From positions 1-32,013 of the forward strand of contig DLQL01000026.1 of the NCBI GenBank assembly GCA_002477565.1: a stretch of DNA of 32,013 nt, given 5' to 3'. Source of the DNA: Flavobacteriaceae bacterium UBA7433 (lineage in GTDB: Bacteria > Bacteroidota > Bacteroidia > Flavobacteriales > Flavobacteriaceae). This document shows positions 7,407 to 15,791 of the stretch, one piece after another. Position 1 is the first letter of the stretch. Every line of letters begins with the position of its first letter. Below the pieces are notes generated by a model, which was not told where the DNA came from, did no database searches, and worked only from the letters and a program-made list of their open reading frames with translations. Made by a program: the position numbers and the translations under genes.

Positions 7407-8432
7407 ATGAAAAAATTATCTCTTTTCGATAAATTCTTATTTTTAATCAATTCCTTGTTGGGTGTTTTTACGTTGTTTGGATATGTGATACCCTTTCTAA
7501 ATCCCAGCGCTTTTGGACTGCTGTCCGTTATGAGTTTGAGCATGCCACTGCTGCTATTTTCAAACGCTTTTTTTTTGACGTATTGGTTGCTCAAACTAAA
7601 AAAGCAACTCTTTGTTTCCCTAGTGGTATTAGGATTGGGATACAACACCCTACAAACGCTGTTTCGGTTCCAAGAAAAGAAGGACTTCTTGGATGAGGAT
7701 TTAAAAGTGATGTCTTACAATGTACGTCTGTTCAACAAATCCAAGTGGTCAAAAAAGGACAGCTTGGGGGAAAAGACAGCGCTGTTAATTCGAAAACAGA
7801 ATCCAGATGTCTTGGGCATACAAGAATACTACCCAACAAACAAAGTTCCCTTGGACTTCCCCTATTCCTATGTCGAAAAAAATCCAAACGGACGTTCTTT
7901 GGCCAAACAAGCCTTGTTCTCAAAACACAAAATGATTGACAAAGGTTCCTTGCACTTTGAAAAATCGGGAAACAATGCCATTTTTGCAGACATCGTTGTA
8001 AAAGAAGACACTTTAAGGATTTACAACATCCACTTGGAATCGATGAGCATTGACAAAAACAAAGACAATTTTGGACAAAAAGACTCAGAAGCATTGTTGA
8101 GCCGTTTTAAAAAGTCCTTTGCAAAACAAGTTGTACAAGTACAAAAAATACTGGAACATCAAAAGGCATCCCCCTACAAAACGATTTTTTTAGGCGATTT
8201 TAACAACACCGCTTTTTCATGGGCGTACCGGCAGTTATCGAACGGAAAAAAAGACGCATTTGTGGAAGCCGGAGTAGGATTGGGCAAATCCTTTGATTAT
8301 GTCTTCCCCTTTCGAATCGATTTTATTTTGACCGAAAACTGCTTTGAAATCAACAATTTCAAAACATTCAACGTACCCTTTTCGGATCATTATCCCATCA
8401 TGGCCCGCATCCAAATTCCCAAAATTAAATAA
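7407..8432 (+). CDS. Membrane-anchored endonuclease/exonuclease/phosphatase (EEP) family protein
   Basis: A 341-residue protein with three hydrophobic segments at the N-terminus (about 8-30, 38-60, 64-84) followed by an EEP (DNase I-like) metal-dependent hydrolase domain. The domain shows SYNVRLF (Asn105), the metal ligand Glu140 (IQEYY), GDFNN (263-267) and the catalytic end motif SDHYP (His328). Such anchored EEP proteins are common in Flavobacteria. The substrate could be a phosphodiester in nucleic acid, lipid or inositol phosphate; the sequence does not decide. The ATG at 7407 is chosen over a TTG six bases upstream because it gives a normal MKK start. The domain is probably periplasmic or cytoplasmic facing the membrane; its side is not resolved. 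Confidence 0.9.
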   Translation: MKKLSLFDKFLFLINSLLGVFTLFGYVIPFLNPSAFGLLSVMSLSMPLLLFSNAFFLTYWLLKLKKQLFVSLVVLGLGYNTLQTLFRFQEKKDFLDEDLKVMSYNVRLFNKSKWSKKDSLGEKTALLIRKQNPDVLGIQEYYPTNKVPLDFPYSYVEKNPNGRSLAKQALFSKHKMIDKGSLHFEKSGNNAIFADIVVKEDTLRIYNIHLESMSIDKNKDNFGQKDSEALLSRFKKSFAKQVVQVQKILEHQKASPYKTIFLGDFNNTAFSWAYRQLSNGKKDAFVEAGVGLGKSFDYVFPFRIDFILTENCFEINNFKTFNVPFSDHYPIMARIQIPKIK

Positions 8433-8461
8433 CAAGATTTTGAAAGTCAATCGCACTCGAT

Positions 8462-9190
8462 ATGGAAACTAAAAGACTCAACAAGGCCATTTCTGAAACG
8501 GGCTATTGCTCCCGAAGAGCCGCCGACAAACTCATTGAAGATGGACATGTAAAAGTCAATGGAGAAAGTGTCGGTCTGGGTGTAAAAGTGACAAAATCAG
8601 ACCGCATTACTGTATACGACCAACTGATCACCAAAGAAGTGTCACCAATCTATTTAGCATTCAACAAACCGGCAGGCATTACCTGTACGACGGACACAAA
8701 GATAAGAGACAACATCATCAGCTTCCTCAACTACCCCGAACGAATTTTCCCCATAGGTCGTTTGGACAAACCCAGTGAAGGACTTATTTTTTTGACAAAC
8801 GACGGAGACATTGTCAACAAAATTCTTCGCTCTAAAAACAACCATGAAAAAGAGTACATCGTACGTGTGGACAAAAAAATCCACGATTCCTTTCTCAAAA
8901 AAATGAGCCAAGGTGTTCCTGTTTTAGACACCATTACAGACAAATGTCAGGTGGAAAGAATAAAAGAAGATACTTTTAAAATCATACTTACCCAAGGCTT
9001 GAACCGACAAATACGTCGGATGTGCACCTACTTAGGGTACGAGGTGATTCATTTGAAAAGAGTGCGCATCATGCACATTGCTTTGGAGAACTTAAAACCG
9101 GGAAAATACCGTTCTTTTACAGAACGAGAGCTTCAAATCATGCAACAAAAAATTGGAACATCAAGCAAAACGGAAGAGGCTTCTCGGTAA
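8462..9190 (+). CDS. rluF: 23S rRNA pseudouridine synthase, RluF-type
   Basis: A 242-residue RsuA/RluB/RluE/RluF-family enzyme. An N-terminal S4 RNA-binding domain (about 4-50, RLNKAISETGYCSRRAADKL) is followed by the catalytic domain with Asp102 in GRLDKPSEGLIFLTNDGD and the C-terminal block GLNRQIRRMCTYLGYEV, typical of RluF. E. coli RluF modifies U2604 (and to a lesser degree the neighbouring U) of 23S rRNA near the peptidyl transferase centre. It lies 29 nt after the EEP gene and may be the last gene of that run. The end is 23 nt from the convergent response regulator. The RluF subfamily rather than RluB/E is likely but not certain. Confidence 0.9.
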   Translation: METKRLNKAISETGYCSRRAADKLIEDGHVKVNGESVGLGVKVTKSDRITVYDQLITKEVSPIYLAFNKPAGITCTTDTKIRDNIISFLNYPERIFPIGRLDKPSEGLIFLTNDGDIVNKILRSKNNHEKEYIVRVDKKIHDSFLKKMSQGVPVLDTITDKCQVERIKEDTFKIILTQGLNRQIRRMCTYLGYEVIHLKRVRIMHIALENLKPGKYRSFTERELQIMQQKIGTSSKTEEASR

Positions 9191-9213
9191 GTTTGTTTTT
9201 TAAGGGCCTGTAT

Positions 9214-10377
9214 TTATTTGTTCGCAAACATGCGCACATCGCTTTCCGATATTTCGGAACCACCTAAAATCAACAAGCGTTCGATAACATTGCGCAACTC
9301 TCGAATATTCCCAGTCCAATCATATGATTTCAAAATCTCGATTGCGCTAAGAGTAAACTTTTTTTGAGCCGTACCATGCTCCTTGGCGATGCTTTTTGAA
9401 AAGTAATCCACCAACAGTGGAATGTCTTCCCTGCGATCGTTCAACTTGGGAACAGCAATCAGAATCACTGCCAAACGGTGGTACAAATCCTCTCGAAAAT
9501 TACCCGCTGCAATTTGTTTTTTTAAGTCTTTGTTGGTCGCTGCAACCACACGAACATTCACCTGAATGTCCTTGTCGCTTCCAACACGGCTGATTTTATT
9601 TTCTTGCAGCGCTCTCAAAACTTTGGCTTGTGCTGACAAACTCATGTCTCCAATTTCGTCCAAAAAAACAGTACCGTTGTTTGCAGCTTCGAATTTTCCT
9701 GCCCGATCTTTGTTGGCACCCGTAAAGGAACCCTTTACATGCCCAAACAATTCGCTTTCTATCAATTCAGAAGGAATCGCAGCACAGTTTACCTCCACCA
9801 TAGGTGCAACATTGCGATTGCTTTTTTCGTGTATCCAATGAGCCACCAGTTCTTTTCCTGTTCCATTCGGTCCCGTGATCAAAACACGTGCATCGGTAGG
9901 TGCTACTTTCTCAATCATGTTTTTGATCTTGGAAATGCCCTGGCTTTTGCCAATCATCTCATAGCGTTTGCTTATTTTTTTCTTTAATCTCTTGTTTTCA
10001 ACAACCAAGTCTTTACGAACCAAAGCGTTGCGAACCGTATTCAAAAGACGGTTCAAATCTGGAGGTTTTGAGATGTAATCGAACGCTCCCAAACGCATGG
10101 TGTTGACAGCAGTTTCCAAATCTCCATGACCAGAAATCATGACGACAGGAATTGTAGGATTTGCTTTTTTTATTTTTTCCAATACTTCCACACCATCCAT
10201 CTTAGGCATTTTGATATCGCACAAAATCAAGTCGAATTCTTCTGTAAGAAGCATTTCTAGGCCTTTAAGCCCATCTTCTGCCTCAAATACTTGGTAGGAT
10301 GTACTTTCTTCTGCAATTATTTTTGACAATACGCGCCGAATTGCTGCCTCGTCTTCAATGATCAAAATTTTACTCAT
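9214..10377 (-). CDS. NtrC-type sigma-54 response regulator lacking a DNA-binding domain
   Basis: A 387-residue protein. The receiver domain (1-120) keeps the acidic pocket Glu8/Asp9, phospho-acceptor Asp54 (CDIKMPKMDG) and Lys104 (DYISKPP). The AAA+ domain (about 140-370) has Walker A GPNGTGKE (169-176), the sigma-54 contact loop as GSFTGA (216-221, usually GAFTGA) and Walker B VFLDEIGD (237-244). The chain ends at NIRELRNVIERLLILGG plus 15 residues, so the Fis-type HTH that normally follows is absent; no frameshift or remnant is evident in the 23 nt before rluF. It must act from solution, bind DNA by a partner, or work otherwise. It is the third gene behind the ABC exporter (28-nt gap); no histidine kinase is nearby. 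Confidence 0.93.
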   Translation of the reverse strand: MSKILIIEDEAAIRRVLSKIIAEESTSYQVFEAEDGLKGLEMLLTEEFDLILCDIKMPKMDGVEVLEKIKKANPTIPVVMISGHGDLETAVNTMRLGAFDYISKPPDLNRLLNTVRNALVRKDLVVENKRLKKKISKRYEMIGKSQGISKIKNMIEKVAPTDARVLITGPNGTGKELVAHWIHEKSNRNVAPMVEVNCAAIPSELIESELFGHVKGSFTGANKDRAGKFEAANNGTVFLDEIGDMSLSAQAKVLRALQENKISRVGSDKDIQVNVRVVAATNKDLKKQIAAGNFREDLYHRLAVILIAVPKLNDRREDIPLLVDYFSKSIAKEHGTAQKKFTLSAIEILKSYDWTGNIRELRNVIERLLILGGSEISESDVRMFANK

Positions 10378-10405
10378 GTTTTTTCAATTTATTCTAAAAA
10401 AATAT

Positions 10406-11722
10406 TTAATACTGCAACCATTTGTACAAATCCTTGTAACTGGGTTTTTTACCGTACATCAAAATCCCAATGCGGTAAATTTTTGCAGCGAACAAAACCA
10501 TTCCTACAAAGCTTATCAACAATAATGCCATAGAAAGGAGTAACTCCCACCAAGGAACACCAAATGGAATTCGCATCAGCATGACGATTGAAGAAGTAAA
10601 GGGCAAAATCGAAAATACTGTCGCCACAGGGCCGTGAGGTGCATCTACCACCGAAACAATGCCTACATAGACGGCTAGCATCAGAGGAAGCAGGACTGGC
10701 AATAGAAATTGCTGAGTATCTGTTTCACTGTTTACGGCAGCTCCAATGGCCGCATAGATCGCGCTGTAAAAAAAGAAGCCGCCCAAAAAGTAAAAAACAA
10801 ACATGACAAACATCTGAAACAGTGGAAGTGCCCCTATTTCTTTGAGGATTAAGGTGCTTTGTTCGCTGTTCTGAGCGGGCATTTCGATGTTGGATGCTGC
10901 TACAAGAGAAGAAGGCGTTGTCCCAAAACCTCCCTCTGTAAAGAAACGTGCCAATAGTCCAAAAAGCACGAGCAAAATTCCCCATATAAAAAACTGCAAA
11001 AGGCCCGCCATCGCATTGCCCACAATTTTACCCAACATCAACTGAAAAGGTTTGACAGAGGAAATAACAATTTCAATGATCCGGCTGGTCTTTTCTTCAA
11101 TCACACTTCGCATGACCGAATTTCCGTAGACGATGATAAACATCATGACCAAATAGCCCGCACCCAACCCCAATCCTATTCGCAACCCATTGCCCAACTT
11201 GGAGGATTGTTCTCCTGAGAAGTTAACCTGTATGAGATCGACATCAAAATGCGCTTCTGAGATGGTTTTAGAAGTCACTCCAGACAAACTTAATTTGTGC
11301 AACTTTAGCCGTTCTTCGATTTTGCTTTCCAACGCACTCAAAAAAGGAAGACTCGGTGTCTCTTCAGAAAAAAATTCAATGGACTCTGCCAAATGTTTGA
11401 CGCCCTTAGAAATTGGTGGAATGTACAGCAAGCCACTGTATTTGTGTTGCCGGACAAGATCTTTGGACTGTTCAAGTCCCAAATCCGTAAAGTCTAAATA
11501 TTTCTCAGTAGGATTGTCCAAAAACACGTCCTTGAACTTCAAGGCAGACTGATCTACTAGGACAATTTCTTTTACATCCTTTCCATTCAATGCACTGAGG
11601 TAGTAGATGAGCATGCCCATCCCAATGACAAGAAAAGGACTGAGAAAAGTAAGAATCACAAAAGATTTGTTGTTCACTTTACTTTTAAACTCTCTGTAAA
11701 TAATCAATTGTAGTTTTTTCAT
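10406..11722 (-). CDS. ABC-2 type transporter permease (NatB-like)
   Basis: A 438-residue permease of the ABC-2 family with the NatB-like layout. It has a cytoplasmic start (MKKLQLIIYREFKSKV), a first membrane segment (about 24-46), a long extracytoplasmic domain (about 47-185) and a cluster of five or so membrane segments to the end. A conserved stretch after the second segment reads VIEEKTSRIIEIVISSVKPFQLMLGKI. Such pairs export sodium, drugs or other unknown substrates. The ATG at 11722 gives a typical start; a TTG five codons upstream is less likely. It is 48 nt downstream of its ATPase gene and 28 nt upstream of the response regulator gene. Confidence 0.88.
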   Translation of the reverse strand: MKKLQLIIYREFKSKVNNKSFVILTFLSPFLVIGMGMLIYYLSALNGKDVKEIVLVDQSALKFKDVFLDNPTEKYLDFTDLGLEQSKDLVRQHKYSGLLYIPPISKGVKHLAESIEFFSEETPSLPFLSALESKIEERLKLHKLSLSGVTSKTISEAHFDVDLIQVNFSGEQSSKLGNGLRIGLGLGAGYLVMMFIIVYGNSVMRSVIEEKTSRIIEIVISSVKPFQLMLGKIVGNAMAGLLQFFIWGILLVLFGLLARFFTEGGFGTTPSSLVAASNIEMPAQNSEQSTLILKEIGALPLFQMFVMFVFYFLGGFFFYSAIYAAIGAAVNSETDTQQFLLPVLLPLMLAVYVGIVSVVDAPHGPVATVFSILPFTSSIVMLMRIPFGVPWWELLLSMALLLISFVGMVLFAAKIYRIGILMYGKKPSYKDLYKWLQY

Positions 11723-11770
11723 TGTTCTATTATTCAAAGTACGCTCAACAACGCATTTCAGTTTGCAAAC

Positions 11771-12694
11771 CTATTCGATATGTACGTTTACGGCTTTCAT
11801 AAAAATTTCATTCACCGTAGGAATGGCAGCAACAAAATGAGAGATTTCCCCATATGCTTGCAGGGCTTGAATCAACTCGTTTGAAGATTTGTCAAGATCC
11901 CATTGCAGATGGAATTTCAATTCGTCCTGCTGCGTTTGGAAGTGGGCTTCTGAAACACCAAACTTAGAAGACAACTTTGCCATCACTTGCTTCTTATCAG
12001 TTGTTTGCAATCCAATCTCAAAAACACGAGACTGAAATTGTTTTTGCAAGGAAGTCAAGGAACCTTCCAAAATCTTTTCCGATCGGTGAAGCAAAACGAT
12101 GTGGTCACACATTTCTTCAACGGATTCCATCCGATGTGTGGAGAAAATAACGGTTGCACCTTCGTCGCGAAGTTGTAAAATTTCCTTGGCCATCAATGCC
12201 GCATTTACAGGATCAAAACCACTAAATGGCTCGTCAAAAATCAATAATTTTGGACGGTGCAACACGGTGACAATGAATTGTATTTTTTGTGCCATTCCCT
12301 TGGAAAGCTCTTGGATTTTTTTGTGCCACCAGTCAGCAATGTCAAATTTGTCAAACCAATAGCGAAGTCTTTTGGTCGCTTCGCCTTTTGACAGCCCTTT
12401 CAATTGGGCCAAATACAAGGCTTGCTCACCTACCTTCATGTTTTTATACAGGCCGCGTTCTTCCGGCAAATAGCCGATTGCAGCTATGTGTTTGGGGGCC
12501 AATAACGCTCCGTCCAAATAGATTTTGCCGGAATCTGGTAAAATAATTTGATTTAAAATCCGAATGATAGTGGTCTTTCCAGCTCCATTAGGACCCAACA
12601 ATCCACAAATACTTCCTTTGGGGATTGAAATTGAAACCCCTTTCAGCGCTTGCTTGGCTCCATAACTTTTACTTACATTTTCAATCCTTAACAA
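11771..12694 (-). CDS. ABC transporter ATPase (partner of the ABC-2 permease)
   Basis: A 307-residue ATPase. It has Walker A GPNGAGKT (34-41), a signature sequence of the unusual form LSKGMAQK (130-137, normally LSGGQ), Walker B LLIFDEP (150-156) and the H-loop His in FSTHRME. A C-terminal extension (about 220-307) follows, as in NatA and DrrA-type exporters. LSKGM is the common variant in this NatA/CcmA-like clade. No in-frame ATG precedes the conserved opening LRIENVSKSYG, so translation most likely begins at the TTG at 12694. It heads the minus-strand exporter-regulator operon and is divergent from marR. Confidence 0.92.
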   Translation of the reverse strand: MLRIENVSKSYGAKQALKGVSISIPKGSICGLLGPNGAGKTTIIRILNQIILPDSGKIYLDGALLAPKHIAAIGYLPEERGLYKNMKVGEQALYLAQLKGLSKGEATKRLRYWFDKFDIADWWHKKIQELSKGMAQKIQFIVTVLHRPKLLIFDEPFSGFDPVNAALMAKEILQLRDEGATVIFSTHRMESVEEMCDHIVLLHRSEKILEGSLTSLQKQFQSRVFEIGLQTTDKKQVMAKLSSKFGVSEAHFQTQQDELKFHLQWDLDKSSNELIQALQAYGEISHFVAAIPTVNEIFMKAVNVHIE

Positions 12695-12720
12695 ATGAAA
12701 TTCTTTTAGAGGTTTGCTTT

Positions 12721-12728
12721 CAAAGATA
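12721..12728 (-). promoter_or_regulatory. -7 element for the ABC exporter operon
   Basis: Read on the minus strand this is TATCTTTG, an exact TAnnTTTG match about 26 nt upstream of the TTG start of the ATPase gene. A -33 TTTG is not evident at the expected distance, so a weak or activator-dependent promoter is possible. Confidence 0.4.
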
Positions 12729-12765
12729 TAAATTTAATTGGGCTGTCATATTTCTTTGCGATTGT

Positions 12766-12796
12766 TTTGTCAGTTTGAAATATTTGCATAGATTTG
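12766..12796 (+). promoter_or_regulatory. Promoter of the marR-fad operon
   Basis: TTTG at 12766-12769, a 19-nt spacer, and TAGATTTG at 12789-12796 match both Bacteroidota promoter elements. The predicted transcription start is about 12803, 30 nt before the marR ATG. The -7 element is overlapped by a long palindrome listed separately. Confidence 0.6.
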
Positions 12797-12816
12797 TTAT
12801 GCATGCATAGTAAATC
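12791..12816. promoter_or_regulatory. 26-bp palindrome, likely MarR operator
   Basis: The centre TATGCATGCATA (12798-12809) is a perfect 12-bp palindrome. Two bases out on each side, the outer arms GATTT (12791-12795) and AAATC (12812-12816) are again complementary; only two pairs of the 26 positions are broken. It covers the end of the -7 element and the predicted transcription start of marR. That position and size fit an autoregulatory operator of a dimeric MarR protein. Binding is inferred. Confidence 0.6.
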
Positions 12817-12833
12817 AAAATATATTTTTAACA

Positions 12834-13280
12834 ATGTACCCCAAAGAAAAATCATTAGACCATCACCTGAGAGCAACATGGCAAGCCGTTGCTAAAATGT
12901 ACAACGAAGAAGCAACAAAACACGAAAGCACGATGGCTACCGGATTCATGCTATTGAACATCGACCAAGAGAAGGGCACAGCATCAACGGCATTGGGACC
13001 AAAAATGGGAATGGAATCTACGAGTCTATCACGGTTGTTAAAGAACATGGAAACCAAAGAATTGATCTACAGAGAAAAAAATCCAAAGGATGGACGGGGT
13101 GTTTTTATAAAATTGACAGCACTCGGAAAAGAGAAAAGAGAAGATTCGAAAAAAAGTGTGCTTCGATTTAACGAAACCGTCAAAAATCAATTGTCAGAAG
13201 TACAAATAAAACATTTTTTTGAGGTCACCGAAACAATCAATCAATTGATTTCGGATCGATTGATATTTGAGTCAAAATAA
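12834..13280 (+). CDS. MarR family transcriptional regulator
   Basis: A 148-residue winged-helix protein with the MarR layout. It has dimerisation helices at both ends, a recognition helix region (TASTALGPKMGMESTSLSRLLKNMETKELIYREKNPKDGRG) and a wing with the conserved Asp-Arg pair (KDGRG). It is the first gene of a run with three beta-oxidation genes, and a 26-bp palindrome sits on its own promoter. A local repressor of fatty acid breakdown released by an acyl-CoA or fatty acid is the natural reading, but the ligand and targets are not shown by the sequence. The fad genes begin 57 nt downstream with no clear promoter of their own. Confidence 0.88.
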   Translation: MYPKEKSLDHHLRATWQAVAKMYNEEATKHESTMATGFMLLNIDQEKGTASTALGPKMGMESTSLSRLLKNMETKELIYREKNPKDGRGVFIKLTALGKEKREDSKKSVLRFNETVKNQLSEVQIKHFFEVTETINQLISDRLIFESK

Positions 13281-13308
13281 AGCCCTGCCTCATTTTTAAA
13301 CAAACCCA

Positions 13309-13324
13309 TGAGAATAAAATCTCA
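13309..13324 (+). other. Small hairpin in the marR-fadN spacer
   Basis: TGAGA and TCTCA form a 5-bp stem with a 6-nt loop just before the chosen fadN start. It is too weak for a terminator on its own. It could affect translation start choice, as it covers the alternative ATG at 13308. Confidence 0.2.
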
Positions 13325-13337
13325 GAATTTTTACCAA

Positions 13338-15740
13338 ATGAAAAAACACATACGAAAAGTCGCAGTCATTGGATCCGGGATTATGGGATCTGGAATCGCT
13401 TGTCATTTTGCCAACATAGGAGTGGAAGTATTGTTGTTAGACATCCCTCCAAAGGAACTCAACAAAAAACAAACTGCAGATGGACTTAAAATGCAAGACA
13501 AAGTTGTGCGAAATAGCATTGTAAACGAGCACCTTTTGGCTTCTTTAAAATCTAGTCCCTCCCCTATTTACAAAAAAGAATTCGCAAAGAGGATCAAGAC
13601 GGGAAACTTGGAAGACGACCTGCACAAAATCGCCGGTGTGGATTGGATTTTAGAAGTTGTCGTAGAACGTTTAGACATCAAAAAACGTGTTTTTGAATCC
13701 ATAGAAAAATACAGAACACCTGGAACTCTTATTACCTCAAACACATCTGGGATTCCCATCAAATTTATGAATGAAGGACGCAGCAAAGATTTTCAAGAAC
13801 ATTTTGCTGTGACTCATTTCTTCAATCCACCCAGATATCTAAAGCTTTTTGAGGTAATTCCAGGTCCTTCTTGCAAACCCGAATGGGTAGCGTTCTTGAT
13901 GAACTACGGTCAAAATTTTCTTGGAAAAACAGCTGTGCTTGCAAAAGACACTCCCGCATTTATCGGCAACCGCATCGGTATTTTTGGAATCATGAGTATG
14001 TTTCACATTGTCAAAGAACTGAAGCTCAGCATAGAAGAAGTTGACAAATTAACAGGGCCGCTCATCGGGCGCCCAAAATCAGCCACTTTTCGAACCGTTG
14101 ATGTGGTCGGATTGGACACACTTGTTCACGTAGCAAACGGACTCCATAAAAACTGCCCCGAAGACGAAGCACATGCCCTTTTTGAACTGCCTACATTTCT
14201 CAGTACAATGCTTGAAAATAAATGGCTGGGCAACAAAACAAAGCAAGGCTTTTACAAAAAAGACATCGACGCCAATGGAAAGAGACAAATTCTAGCTCTT
14301 GACTTAGACACCCTTGGTTATCGCCCTTCTAAAAAAGCGAAATTTGCAAGTTTGTCGGCGACAAAAAATGTTGACAAAGTCATCGATCGTTTTGAAATAT
14401 TGATTGAAGGAAAAGACAAAGCGGGCCTGTTTTACCGAAAAACATTGGCGGCATTGTTTGCTTACAGCGCAAACCGAATTCCCGAAATATCTGAGGAGTT
14501 GTTCCGAATAGACGACGCTATGAAAGCCGGATTTGGCTGGGAACACGGTCCTTTTGAAATTTGGGACGCCATCGGCATCGAAAAAGGAATCGAACTCATC
14601 GAATCTGAAAATCTCAGTTTGAACAACTGGGTGAGCGAGATGCTTGAAAAAGGCCAAAATTCCTTTTACACAATTCAAGAAGGGGCTTCCTGCTACCATG
14701 ACATCGCCACAAAATCCAACCTCAAAGTACCCGGACAAGAAAGCTTCCTAATTTTAAACAACATTCGGGAAACCAACACCATTTGGTCCAACAAGGAAGC
14801 AGCAATCCAACACCTTGGCGACGGGGTATTGAACGTCGAATTTCAATCCAAGATGAATACAATTGGAGGCGGAGTACTAGAAGCCATCAACAAAGGCATC
14901 GATTTGGCCGAACAAGAATACGAAGCAGTCATCTTAGGAAATCAAGCCGCTAATTTTTCTGTGGGTGCCAACTTAGCCATGGCTTTTTTACTGGCTGTTG
15001 AACAGGAATACGACGAATTGAATCGGGCGACAAAATTGTTTCAAGACACAGTGATGCGTTTGCGCTATTCTTCCGTTCCCACACTGCTCACTCCAAGAGG
15101 AATGACTCTTGGGGGTGCTTGTGAGATGAGTTTGCACGTAGACAAAGTAATTGCCTCCGCAGAAACCTATACAGGACTCGTAGAGTTTGGAGTGGGCATC
15201 ATTCCTGCTGGTGCAGGAACCAAAGAAATGACGCTGCGTGCCTCCGAAGCGTTTTTAAAAGACGATGTCAAGTTAAACCGATTGCGGGATAGCTTTATCA
15301 ATATCGCCATGGCAAAGGTGGCTACATCCGCACACGAAGCTTTTGACCTGGGGTATTACCAAGAGGGCAAAGATTTGGTTGTGGTCAACCCTGCCCGACA
15401 GATCGCCATTGCAAAGCGCTACGCACTGCAGATGTTAGAAGACGGCTACACACAACCCATCCGGAAAAAGATTAAAGTTCTTGGACAACAAGCACTGGGC
15501 ATGTTTCAAGTTGGAACCGACAGCCTTCAAAAAGGACAGTACGCATCCGAGCACGACAAAAAAATCGCCAATAAATTGGGCTATATCATGGCCGGAGGAG
15601 ATTTGTCCGAACCGACATTTGTCTCTGAACAGTACTTATTAGACTTAGAACGAGAAGCCATTTTGTCCTTGTTGACAGAACGCAAAACCTTGGAACGCAT
15701 ACAACACACTCTGAAGACAGGAAAACCTTTGAGGAATTAG
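13338..15740 (+). CDS. fadN: 3-hydroxyacyl-CoA dehydrogenase / enoyl-CoA hydratase (FadN-like)
   Basis: An 800-residue bifunctional enzyme for the middle steps of beta-oxidation (hydration of enoyl-CoA and NAD-dependent oxidation of 3-hydroxyacyl-CoA). The dehydrogenase comes first: the NAD-binding motif GSGIMGSGI is at 12-20, and the dehydrogenase active-site region HFFNPPRYLKLFEVI follows. The hydratase domain is at the C-terminus (about 500-700), with oxyanion-hole blocks SVGANLAMAF and TLGGACEM. Both acidic catalytic positions are kept (Glu in CEM and in VEFGVGIIPAGAG). This domain order is opposite to E. coli FadB and matches Bacillus FadN. The ATG at 13338 (MKKHIRKVAVIGSG) fits the family better than one 30 nt upstream. 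Confidence 0.94.
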   Translation: MKKHIRKVAVIGSGIMGSGIACHFANIGVEVLLLDIPPKELNKKQTADGLKMQDKVVRNSIVNEHLLASLKSSPSPIYKKEFAKRIKTGNLEDDLHKIAGVDWILEVVVERLDIKKRVFESIEKYRTPGTLITSNTSGIPIKFMNEGRSKDFQEHFAVTHFFNPPRYLKLFEVIPGPSCKPEWVAFLMNYGQNFLGKTAVLAKDTPAFIGNRIGIFGIMSMFHIVKELKLSIEEVDKLTGPLIGRPKSATFRTVDVVGLDTLVHVANGLHKNCPEDEAHALFELPTFLSTMLENKWLGNKTKQGFYKKDIDANGKRQILALDLDTLGYRPSKKAKFASLSATKNVDKVIDRFEILIEGKDKAGLFYRKTLAALFAYSANRIPEISEELFRIDDAMKAGFGWEHGPFEIWDAIGIEKGIELIESENLSLNNWVSEMLEKGQNSFYTIQEGASCYHDIATKSNLKVPGQESFLILNNIRETNTIWSNKEAAIQHLGDGVLNVEFQSKMNTIGGGVLEAINKGIDLAEQEYEAVILGNQAANFSVGANLAMAFLLAVEQEYDELNRATKLFQDTVMRLRYSSVPTLLTPRGMTLGGACEMSLHVDKVIASAETYTGLVEFGVGIIPAGAGTKEMTLRASEAFLKDDVKLNRLRDSFINIAMAKVATSAHEAFDLGYYQEGKDLVVVNPARQIAIAKRYALQMLEDGYTQPIRKKIKVLGQQALGMFQVGTDSLQKGQYASEHDKKIANKLGYIMAGGDLSEPTFVSEQYLLDLEREAILSLLTERKTLERIQHTLKTGKPLRN

Positions 15741-15791
15741 ATTTTTCACAAAAGAGTTCTTGAACAAAAAACACCTCTAAAAAACACATAT

